Positions 8,982 to 17,149 of a stretch of DNA of 42,381 nt are shown here, in pieces (position 1 is the stretch's first letter; the number at the start of each line of letters is the position of its first letter). The position numbers were made by a program, and so were the translations under genes. The notes under the pieces were generated by a model. It saw nothing but the letters and a program-made list of their open reading frames with translations, was not told the origin of the DNA and did no database searches. The stretch spans positions 1 through 42,381 of the forward strand of contig CAIPXZ010000537.1 in NCBI GenBank assembly GCA_903869075.1, read 5' to 3'. Source of the DNA: an uncultured Myxococcales bacterium. Lineage in GTDB: Bacteria; Myxococcota_A; UBA9042.

Positions 8982-10075
8982 AGCGCGCCTTGGTCGGCGG
9001 CCAACAGCTGCGCCGCGACGCTGATGGCGATCTGCCCCGGCAGCTTGTTGCCCAGCAGCTGGCCGTGCGGCAGCCGCAGGCCGATCGGCGCGTGCAGCTG
9101 CGCCAGCACCGCCTCGCTCACGCCGCGCTGCCGCAGCCGCTGCTGCGTCACCGCCACCTTGGACGCCGAGCCGATCAGTCCGACAAACGCCAGCCGCTGC
9201 GCCGCATCCGCCGTCGCTTCCGGCACGCGCAGCAGCGCCTCGGTCAGGTCGCGGTCCAGCGCGTGGTCGTGGGTCAGCACCAGCGCGCGCGTGGCCGCCG
9301 GCAGCGGCACGAGCGGCAGCGGTCGGCCCTGCGCCGTCAGCCGCTGTGCCATCTGGCTCTGCTGCGCCAGCGCGCCGAGCCAGCCCCACGCCGCCAGCAG
9401 CCGCAGTGGCTCGGTGCACACGACCTCCACGCCCGGCGGAAAGCGCACGCGATCGGCCCACTCCGGCCGGTGGTCGACAACGACGATCCGCCACGGCAGC
9501 GGCTGCAGCACCCGCGTCAGCGCCGTCCCGACGTGGCCGGCGCCAAAAATGAGCGCGGTCGGCAGCGGCTGGGGCGACTCGGCCAGCGTCTCGCCGGCAA
9601 AAACCGTCCGCAGCGGCGTGCCGCTCGCCAGCGCGTGGCCGAGCGCCTGGGTCAGCGCGCGCGCCTCCGCCGGCGTCACAAGCCGGTAGTGCAGCCACAC
9701 GACGCCGCCGCAGCACTGCCCCAGCTGCGCGCCCAGCGGATAGCGGCACAGCCGCGCCGCCTGCCCGGTCGAGTCCGCCTCCTCCCGCACTTCCGTCGCC
9801 GTCGGCGCCGCCGCCTCCGCGTCATTGCCGCCCGCCGCCGCCGTCTCGCACTGCGCCGCCTCGCGCAGCGCCTCTTCCTCCAGGTGCCCGCCGCCGATCG
9901 TCCCCGCCAGCAGCCGCCCGCCACGGCACAGCAGCCGCGCCCCCGGCCCGCGCGGCGTCGAGCCTTGCACCGACCAGATCGTCACGAGCATCGCCGGCGC
10001 CGCGCCTTCCGGCAGCCAATCCGCCAGCCGCGCCAGCAGCCGCTGGCCTTCCGCGTCCATCGGCAGCGCGGTCAT
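8978..10075 (-). CDS. XdhC/CoxI family protein (molybdenum cofactor insertion/maturation)
   Basis: Starts MTALPMDAEGQRLL; SVQGSTPRGPGARLL, GTIGGGHLEEEAL, LGQCCGGVVWL and Rossmann ALIFGAGHVGTALTRVL are XdhC hallmarks. Start overlaps the upstream stop (ATGA). Confidence 0.9.
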   Translation of the reverse strand: MTALPMDAEGQRLLARLADWLPEGAAPAMLVTIWSVQGSTPRGPGARLLCRGGRLLAGTIGGGHLEEEALREAAQCETAAAGGNDAEAAAPTATEVREEADSTGQAARLCRYPLGAQLGQCCGGVVWLHYRLVTPAEARALTQALGHALASGTPLRTVFAGETLAESPQPLPTALIFGAGHVGTALTRVLQPLPWRIVVVDHRPEWADRVRFPPGVEVVCTEPLRLLAAWGWLGALAQQSQMAQRLTAQGRPLPLVPLPAATRALVLTHDHALDRDLTEALLRVPEATADAAQRLAFVGLIGSASKVAVTQQRLRQRGVSEAVLAQLHAPIGLRLPHGQLLGNKLPGQIAISVAAQLLAADQGAL

Positions 10076-10833
10076 ACGCCCGCCAGCTGGCACAGCCGCG
10101 CGTGTACGGGCAGTGCCACGCCCTGGCGTTCGGCCTCGGCCACGAACCAGCCGTTGCGCCACGGCCACTCCTTGACGGCCGCGCGGTTGTCGGCGATCGC
10201 CGCCGAGTACGCCACAAGCCCCGCCAGCACCGCCGCCGCGTCCACCGGCACGTCCAGCGCGCGCGCCGCCACCGGTAGCAGCTCCGCCGTCAGCGCCCCC
10301 AGCTCCGCCGCGTGCGCGGTCAGCACGTCCCCGACGGCGCAGGCGTGCGCTTGGCACAGCAGGCCAAAAATGCAGTTCCACAGCAGCTTTTCCAGCTCCC
10401 AGGCGGCAAACGTCGGGCGATCCACGACCTCGGCCGGCACGTCCAGCGCCGACAGCTCAGCGACAACCGCGGCGGCGTGCGGCCCGCAAAACGGACTCGG
10501 CGGACCCAGATCCAGCGGCGCGCCGCGGCGCTGCACGGCAAAAAACAGCAGCCCGCGCGTTGCGTCGGCCAGACCGTGCGCCGCCAGCCACGGCCGCAGC
10601 ATGCCGTTTTGCACGAACACCAGGTCGCCGTGCCGCGCCACCGGCACGCGCGCCAGCACTGCCGGCAGGTCGTCATTGCGCGTGCACACGAGAATCGGCG
10701 CGCCGGGCGGCGCCTGCAGCGCCTGCCAGTCGTCGTGGCGACCCAGCAGCGTCAACGGCCGGTGATGCTGCGCCGCGCGCGCCTGCAGCGCCCCGCCGAT
10801 CCTGCCCGCCCCAATCACTGTCCAGTGCGCCAT
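10072..10833 (-). CDS. Ketopantoate reductase PanE/ApbA-like protein
   Basis: N-terminal WTVIGAGRIGGALQARA Rossmann motif; VFVQNGMLRP; ELEKLLWNCIF resembles the KxxxN segment of the PanE/ApbA C-terminal domain. Confidence 0.72.
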   Translation of the reverse strand: MAHWTVIGAGRIGGALQARAAQHHRPLTLLGRHDDWQALQAPPGAPILVCTRNDDLPAVLARVPVARHGDLVFVQNGMLRPWLAAHGLADATRGLLFFAVQRRGAPLDLGPPSPFCGPHAAAVVAELSALDVPAEVVDRPTFAAWELEKLLWNCIFGLLCQAHACAVGDVLTAHAAELGALTAELLPVAARALDVPVDAAAVLAGLVAYSAAIADNRAAVKEWPWRNGWFVAEAERQGVALPVHARLCQLAGV

Positions 10834-10935
10834 GCTAGCCTCGCCCGCACTCTACGGCCGACGCCGCGGCGGACACAAGAGTTGGCGCAAATCCGGCCGC
10901 TGCGGCATCCTGCCCGCCAAGTGGGGAGCGTGCGC

Positions 10936-11688
10936 ATGGATCTGTGGCTGCATCTGGAAACGTGGGTGAGCTTGCTGACGCTGACGGCGATGGAGATCGT
11001 GCTCGGCATCGACAACATCGTGTTCCTGTCGATCCTCACCGGGCGGCTGCCGGCGGCGCAGCGACCGCGCGCGCGGCGGCTGGGGCTGGTGGGCGCGCTG
11101 GGCACACGGCTGCTGCTGCTGCTGACGCTGAACTGGCTGATGGGCCTGACGACGCCGCTGTTCCAGCTGGCCAGCCACGGCTTTACCGGCCGCGATCTGA
11201 TCCTCGGCGGTGGCGGGCTGTTCCTGATCGCCAAGGCGACGCACGAGATCCACGGTCGGCTGGATGCTGCCGACGCGCCCGATGGCGGCCAGCGCGGCAA
11301 GGCACCGTCGCTGGCGCTCGTGCTCGTGCAGATCGCCTTGCTGGACGTTGTTTTCTCACTGGATTCGGTCATCACCGCCGTCGGCATGGCGCCGCATTTG
11401 GCGGTGATGATCGCCGCGATGTTCCTGGCGGTGGGCGTGATGCTGATCTTCGCCGGCGTGGTCAGCGACTTCATCACGCGTCACCCGACGATGAAGGTGC
11501 TGGCGCTGGCGTTCCTGCTGCTGATCGGCGTGCTGCTGTGCGCCGACGCGATCGGCCAGCACGTCGACAAGGCGATGGTGTATTTCGCCATGGCGTTCTC
11601 CTTCACCGTCGAGCTGCTGAACCTGCGGCTGCGGCGCCACAAGCCCGTGGCGCTGCACAACACGCCGGACCTGCCCGAGCAACGGTAG
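10936..11688 (+). CDS. TerC family integral membrane protein
   Basis: MDLWLHLETWVSLLTLTAMEIVLGIDNIVFLSILTGRLP and DVVFSLDSVITAVGMAPHLAVM, TerC motifs. Confidence 0.92.
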   Translation: MDLWLHLETWVSLLTLTAMEIVLGIDNIVFLSILTGRLPAAQRPRARRLGLVGALGTRLLLLLTLNWLMGLTTPLFQLASHGFTGRDLILGGGGLFLIAKATHEIHGRLDAADAPDGGQRGKAPSLALVLVQIALLDVVFSLDSVITAVGMAPHLAVMIAAMFLAVGVMLIFAGVVSDFITRHPTMKVLALAFLLLIGVLLCADAIGQHVDKAMVYFAMAFSFTVELLNLRLRRHKPVALHNTPDLPEQR

Positions 11689-11742
11689 CCCCGGTTGGAC
11701 AACGGCGGCGTTCGCGTTACGATGCGGTGTCGGGGGTGTGGC

Positions 11743-13524
11743 ATGGCAAAGTTCCGACGATTGGCGCTGTTGTTTCTGGCAACCTTGGCGGGCGCGTGGG
11801 CCGTTCCGGCGCTTGCGTTCGTGCCGACCGGCGCGCTGCCGCTGCAAGGCGTGTTGCGCACGACCGCCGGCGGCGCGGTGGCCGACGGCACCTACGCGCT
11901 GACGGTCAAGCTCTACGACCAGCTCAACGCCGCCAGTCCGCTCTGGCAGGACACATTCAACACCCAGGTCCAGGGCGGCCTCTTCGCGTTCACGATCGGC
12001 GACAATCCCGCCGCCAAAGCCTTGCCACCCGAGCTGACGACGACCGGCGCGCCGCTGTGGGTCGGCATCTCGGTCGGCTCGGACGGCGAGCTGCCGCGCA
12101 GCGCGATCGGCTGGGTGCCGCGCGCGTTCTGGGCCAACGTCGCCAGCATCGCCAACGGCGTCAGCTGTACCGGCTGTTTGGGCGGCGACCAGATCGCCGG
12201 CGGCGCGATCTCCGCCGACAAAATCGGCTTCAATTACGCCGGCTCCGCCAGCGCCGGCGGCCCGGCGACAAGCGCACTGACCGCCAGCAGCGCTGACGTC
12301 GCCGCCAGCGCGCTCACCGCCGCCAGCGCCGACACCGCCAAGGACCTGAACTGCAGCGGCTGCGTCTCGCTCAGCAACCTCGGCAGCGACGCCAAAGCCG
12401 CGTTCGTCACCACCACCGGCGCCAGCACCATCACCGGCGACCTGACCGTGACCGGCGACTTGATGGTCGTCAAAATCCTCGATTTGACCTCCGCGATCAT
12501 CCTCGGCGGCCGCTTTGGTCCGGGCAACACGTGCACAGCCGCGACAAGCGGCGCGTTCAGCTGGGACGCAACCGCGCACCGCTTCAGCCTCTGCGATGGC
12601 ACGAGCTACCGCAAGCTGCCGTTTTGCAGCGAGCAGTGCCAGGACCCGAGCAAGGTCACGTGCGGAGCGGCGATCCCGGACATCTGCGGCGACACGACGT
12701 CAGGCTGCACGGGCACGGGCACGTACTGCCCCGGCGCCGGCGCGCAGTGTCTGGGTGGCACGTGCAGCGTCCAGTACACCTCCTGCCAGGCCCTCAAGAC
12801 GGCTGTCGGCAATCCACCGACCGGCCCGTACCAAATCGACCCCGATGGCCCGGGTGGCAACGCGCCGTTCATGGCCTACTGCGACATGACCAACAATGAT
12901 GGCGGCTGGACGCTTGTGATGAAAATCAACGGCGGCGCCCAGACGTTCAACTACGACTCCAGCCAGTGGACGACCGCGACGCCCTACCAGCAGGACACCG
13001 GCTACAACTGGGACCAGACGACGGAGCTGAAGTCCGCGGCATACGGCACGCTGCCGTTCTCGGCGATGCGCGTGACGATGTGGCTCAACGCGAATTCTGT
13101 TCAGACGGTCGCGTTTCCGCAAGGCGCGCCGTCGCTGCTGCAGCTGTTTGGTCAGGGTGCCTACCAGCCAACGTATTTTGGCCGATCAGCCTGGCAGGGC
13201 CTGATTCAAGGCGGCTCGCTGTTGCCGAACTGCAACCGCGAGGGCTTCAACGTCCGACCGTACAGCAATCCGTCGAGCGCAGGCCAAGTCTACAACGATG
13301 CCTTCAATACCGGTGTGTTGCGCGTGCGTTTTGGCATTCTCACCAATCAAGAAAACGACTGCATCACGCCGGATGCCGTGATCGGCGTCGGCATTGCGGG
13401 GGTTGCGTGTGGCCCGCTTCCCCAAGGGCTCTCCAACACGTCCGCTGGCAACATGGCAGCGTGTGGTTCGACGCCAAACAATCCGTCAAACGAGCCCGCC
13501 TGGGCCTACGTCTTCGTCCGCTGA
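11743..13524 (+). CDS. Secreted protein with C-terminal fibrinogen-like domain
   Basis: Signal peptide MAKFRRLALLFLATLAGAWAVPALA; C-terminal GPYQIDPDGPGGNAPFMAYCDMTNNDGGWTLVMKING is the fibrinogen-like YCDM..GGW signature; Ala/Ser/Thr-rich linker. Confidence 0.82.
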   Translation: MAKFRRLALLFLATLAGAWAVPALAFVPTGALPLQGVLRTTAGGAVADGTYALTVKLYDQLNAASPLWQDTFNTQVQGGLFAFTIGDNPAAKALPPELTTTGAPLWVGISVGSDGELPRSAIGWVPRAFWANVASIANGVSCTGCLGGDQIAGGAISADKIGFNYAGSASAGGPATSALTASSADVAASALTAASADTAKDLNCSGCVSLSNLGSDAKAAFVTTTGASTITGDLTVTGDLMVVKILDLTSAIILGGRFGPGNTCTAATSGAFSWDATAHRFSLCDGTSYRKLPFCSEQCQDPSKVTCGAAIPDICGDTTSGCTGTGTYCPGAGAQCLGGTCSVQYTSCQALKTAVGNPPTGPYQIDPDGPGGNAPFMAYCDMTNNDGGWTLVMKINGGAQTFNYDSSQWTTATPYQQDTGYNWDQTTELKSAAYGTLPFSAMRVTMWLNANSVQTVAFPQGAPSLLQLFGQGAYQPTYFGRSAWQGLIQGGSLLPNCNREGFNVRPYSNPSSAGQVYNDAFNTGVLRVRFGILTNQENDCITPDAVIGVGIAGVACGPLPQGLSNTSAGNMAACGSTPNNPSNEPAWAYVFVR

Positions 13525-13621
13525 TCCGCTGCGGCCGGGACTTGCCGATCCGCCAACCTTGCCGCTTGCCCTCGTCCCCGCGATGGCCTAGATTCGCCCG
13601 CAGCAACCGCTTTGAGGTCTG

Positions 13622-16600
13622 ATGGCGACTGCCTACACACGCAAGGACATCGACGAGCTGCCAGCGTCCTCGCTGGTCGACAATTCGTACCGGATCGTGC
13701 GCCTGATCGGCCGCGGCGGCATGGGCGCTGTGTATGAAGCGGAGGACATCCGCCTCGGCCGGCCGGTGGCGCTCAAGGTTTTGCGCTCGGATCTGGCGAC
13801 GCAGCTGCAGGCGGACGAGCGGTTTGTCCAGGAAGCCAAGATCCTCGCGCGCATCCGCTCGCCGTTCATGGCGACCGTGTACTCGATCGGCGCCACCGAG
13901 CAGGGCCGGACCTACATCGCCATGGAGTACATCGACGGCGAGTCGCTGGGCGATCTGCTCGACCGCGAGCGCTGGCTGCCGGTCAACCGCATGGTGCGCA
14001 TCGGCCAGCGGGTGTGCGAAGCGCTGATGGAGGCGCACAAAGTCGGCATTATCCATCGCGATCTAAAGCCGGACAACATCTTGCTGACCAAGATCGGCTC
14101 GGTGGACGATTACGTCAAGGTCGTGGATCTCGGCCTGGCAAAGCACATGGCGCCGGGCACTTCCGCGGGCTATTCGCCGCGGCTGACGCAGGCGCGGCTC
14201 GTCGTCGGTACGCCGGCGTACATGAGCCCGGAGCAGGCCGCGGGCCACGACGTCGGGCCGTCCTCCGATCTCTACTCGCTTGGCGTGATCTGCTACGAAA
14301 TGCTGTGTGGTTTCCTGCCGGTAGACGGCGAGTCGCCGCAGGACTTCCTGCGCGCCCACCAGCTGCAAGCGCCGGTGCCGCTGGCCAAGCGCCGCGCCGA
14401 CCTCGTGTTCCCGCCGCAGCTGGACGCGTTCTTCAGCCGGGTGCTGGCCAAGGGCATCGCTGAGCGGCCGACGGACGCGCGGGCGTTCGCCGAAGAGCTG
14501 GAGAAGCTCGAGGCGTCCCTGCGCTCGCCCAGCAAGCAGTTCGTGGTGGCGGACACCGCGTCGCGGCTGGAGACCGTCAAGCGCGACGCGCTGGACCTGA
14601 ACGAGATGCCACCGCTGCCGGACGAGCGCGGCCGGCCGCAGACGCCGACGACGCAGCAGCGGCCCAAGCAGACGGCGCAGGCCAAGCCCGAGGGGCGCGG
14701 GGACCGCCGGCCGTCTGGGCCGACGCTGGACATGCTGGACGACCGGCTGGACCGCGCCAAGGACCGCGTGCGGCTGGAGATGGTCGGGCTTGTGTCCCGC
14801 TCGCGCACCGCGCTGTACGACGCCATGGACGGCTTTGCCACCCACCTCGGCAACCGCGCCGACGCGCCGGTGATCGTGCGGATGCGCGTGTCGCCGCCCG
14901 ATGGCCGCCTGCCAATCGCCTGTTTTTTTGAGGAAATCCGCAGTCGCGCCGGGCTTTTCGACGACGATTCCGGCTCGGTGGCGCGGCGCAAGCTGCTGGC
15001 CTGGGTGCAGGGGCTGATGCCGGATCGGCCCGATCGCGCCAGCCAAGTCGCGCACCTGATCGGCCTGTATTTGCGCGTTGAATTCCCTGATTCGCCGCAC
15101 CTCTCGCACGCGCGCGCGGTGCCGGAAGTGGCGCGGCAGGCGGCGTGCGGCGCGCTTGTGGATGCGCTGCGGGCGATTGCCGGCCGCAACGTCCTGGTGC
15201 TGCTGCTGGATCGCGCCGAGCACCTGACCGAGACCGAGACGGCCTTTTTGCGGCGGCTGATCCGCCAGCTGGGCGCGACGCCGGTGATGGTCGTGGCGGC
15301 GTGGGTTGCCAAGACCGACGATGTGCCGCCGGCGCTGGCCGGCACGCTGGCGCAGGGCGCGGTGGCGGCGATCCCGTCGCGCGAGCCGCTGCCGATGGAT
15401 CTGGACGCGCTGGAGACCGATACGCGGCGCGTGCTGGCGGCGGCGGTGCAGCTGGGCGCGCCGCTGTGGCCGGACATGCTGGAAGCGGCGGCGGGCGTGG
15501 ACGTGGGCCTGCACCTCGACCGGCTGCAGCGCGCGGGCGCGGTGCGGCGCGTGCCGACGAGCCGGCTGTCCAGCCAAGCCGAGTATTTGCTGGCCGAGAC
15601 GCCGGACACCGTGCCGCTGCCGGACATGCCGCCGGTGCGGCTGCAGCACGCGCTGACGTGGATGCAAAAGCAGGCGGAGATTCGCCCCGAGCCGTGGGCG
15701 GCGCGGCTGGCGACCCTGGAAGCGGCGGCGGGCGAGACGATGCTCGCGGCCAAGCACGGCAGCGAAGCCGCGGACCTGATGCGGGCGCTGGGCGCGCTGC
15801 CGGAGGCGATCGGCGCGTACGAGACGTCGCGGCAGCAGTGCCGGACGCTGTACCAGGCGGCAGACGCGGCGGCGGCGCAAAAAGCCGCGGCGGCGTATAC
15901 GCTGGCGACGACCTCGCTGGGGCTGGCGCGGGCGCTGGGCGAGCGCGGCGACTACCAGACGGCGAGCGACCGGGCGCGGGAGTCGATCGAGATCCTGCGG
16001 GCGATGCCGGGCTTGGGCGAGGACGAGTGGTACACGCACGGCGTGCCGCTGCTGGACAGCTGGGCGGAAGCCGAGGCGCACTGTGGCCGGGCGCAGTCGA
16101 CGGTGGCGCCGCTGGAGGCGCAGTTGGTGGCGCTGACCCGCTCGACGACGCCGCAGGCAGCGGCGCAGCTGGCGCACACGCAGCTGGCGCTGGGTCGGTC
16201 CCTGCGCGCGAGCGCGCCGCCGACGGACAAGGCGACGCTGCGCAAGGCGGTGGCGGTATGGACGCTGGCGCTGGGCTCGGTGGCGGCGCTGCACGAGCCG
16301 GTGCTGGCGGCAGAGCTGGCGATGGAGCTGGCAGACACGTGGCGGGCGCTCGGCGACGGCGAGCAGTCGGTGGGTCACGCGCGGCGGGCGCTGGCGGCGG
16401 CGCGCGATGCCCGCAATTTGATTCTGGAAGTCGAGGCGCTCCGCGCCCTGGCGCTGGCGCTGCGCGATATCGGCGAGCTGGATGACGCCGAGGCGCAGCT
16501 GGGCGAGGCGCTGAACGCGCTGGGCCGCGTCGATCGGCAGCGGCTGGCGGCGGAAGTGCTTGTGCTGCTGGCGGCGGTGCTGCAGGCGCGCGGCGCGATG

Positions 16601-17125
16601 GACGAGGCGGACGCGGCGCTGGCCAAGGCGTGCCGGGCTTTCGCCGCGCTGCCGGACCTGGCGGGGCTGTCGGACGCGCTGCGGCAACGCGGCGACATCC
16701 AGATGGCGCACGGCATCTACACGCGCGCCAAGGCTTTTGCTGAGGAAGCGGCGCGGCAGGCGGTGCTGGCCAACCACGACAACCTGCGGCTCAAGGCGCT
16801 GCTGCTGACGGCGCGGGCGGCGGCGGCGGCGGGCGAGCCGAACGCGGCGCACACGTCGATGGAAGAGGCGTTCCAGCTGGTGCCGGGCGATGTGCCGACC
16901 CAGGAGCGCGCCGAGTGCATGGTCGTGCTGGCGGACCTGATTGAGGCGGGCGTGCTGACCTCGGATCGCCAGCCGCAGTCGCTGTTGCAAGAGGCGGAGA
17001 CGCTGTACCGCGACCTCTCGGCGACCGTGGAGGCGCAGCGCCTGGCGCGGCGGCTGCGGGCGATGAACGGCCTGGCGAGCGGCGCCAGCAAGGGCGCAAC
17101 GGGCGCCAAGCCGACCAAGACCTAG
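13622..17125 (+). CDS. Serine/threonine protein kinase with C-terminal ATPase-like and TPR regions
   Basis: LIGRGGMGAVYEAED, VALKVL, IIHRDLKPDNILL, VVDLGLAKHM, GTPAYMSPEQAAG kinase motifs; C-terminal helical TPR-like region. Confidence 0.95.
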   Translation: MATAYTRKDIDELPASSLVDNSYRIVRLIGRGGMGAVYEAEDIRLGRPVALKVLRSDLATQLQADERFVQEAKILARIRSPFMATVYSIGATEQGRTYIAMEYIDGESLGDLLDRERWLPVNRMVRIGQRVCEALMEAHKVGIIHRDLKPDNILLTKIGSVDDYVKVVDLGLAKHMAPGTSAGYSPRLTQARLVVGTPAYMSPEQAAGHDVGPSSDLYSLGVICYEMLCGFLPVDGESPQDFLRAHQLQAPVPLAKRRADLVFPPQLDAFFSRVLAKGIAERPTDARAFAEELEKLEASLRSPSKQFVVADTASRLETVKRDALDLNEMPPLPDERGRPQTPTTQQRPKQTAQAKPEGRGDRRPSGPTLDMLDDRLDRAKDRVRLEMVGLVSRSRTALYDAMDGFATHLGNRADAPVIVRMRVSPPDGRLPIACFFEEIRSRAGLFDDDSGSVARRKLLAWVQGLMPDRPDRASQVAHLIGLYLRVEFPDSPHLSHARAVPEVARQAACGALVDALRAIAGRNVLVLLLDRAEHLTETETAFLRRLIRQLGATPVMVVAAWVAKTDDVPPALAGTLAQGAVAAIPSREPLPMDLDALETDTRRVLAAAVQLGAPLWPDMLEAAAGVDVGLHLDRLQRAGAVRRVPTSRLSSQAEYLLAETPDTVPLPDMPPVRLQHALTWMQKQAEIRPEPWAARLATLEAAAGETMLAAKHGSEAADLMRALGALPEAIGAYETSRQQCRTLYQAADAAAAQKAAAAYTLATTSLGLARALGERGDYQTASDRARESIEILRAMPGLGEDEWYTHGVPLLDSWAEAEAHCGRAQSTVAPLEAQLVALTRSTTPQAAAQLAHTQLALGRSLRASAPPTDKATLRKAVAVWTLALGSVAALHEPVLAAELAMELADTWRALGDGEQSVGHARRALAAARDARNLILEVEALRALALALRDIGELDDAEAQLGEALNALGRVDRQRLAAEVLVLLAAVLQARGAMDEADAALAKACRAFAALPDLAGLSDALRQRGDIQMAHGIYTRAKAFAEEAARQAVLANHDNLRLKALLLTARAAAAAGEPNAAHTSMEEAFQLVPGDVPTQERAECMVVLADLIEAGVLTSDRQPQSLLQEAETLYRDLSATVEAQRLARRLRAMNGLASGASKGATGAKPTKT

Positions 17126-17149
17126 CGTCAGCGCGCGAGGCAGGAGGCC

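Noticed and set aside
8982-9749. N-terminal extension of the DUF309-MocA ORF
   Set aside because: Gly/Ala/Arg-rich translation out of frame over xdhC; the GTG at 8981 with GTGA overlap is the better start.
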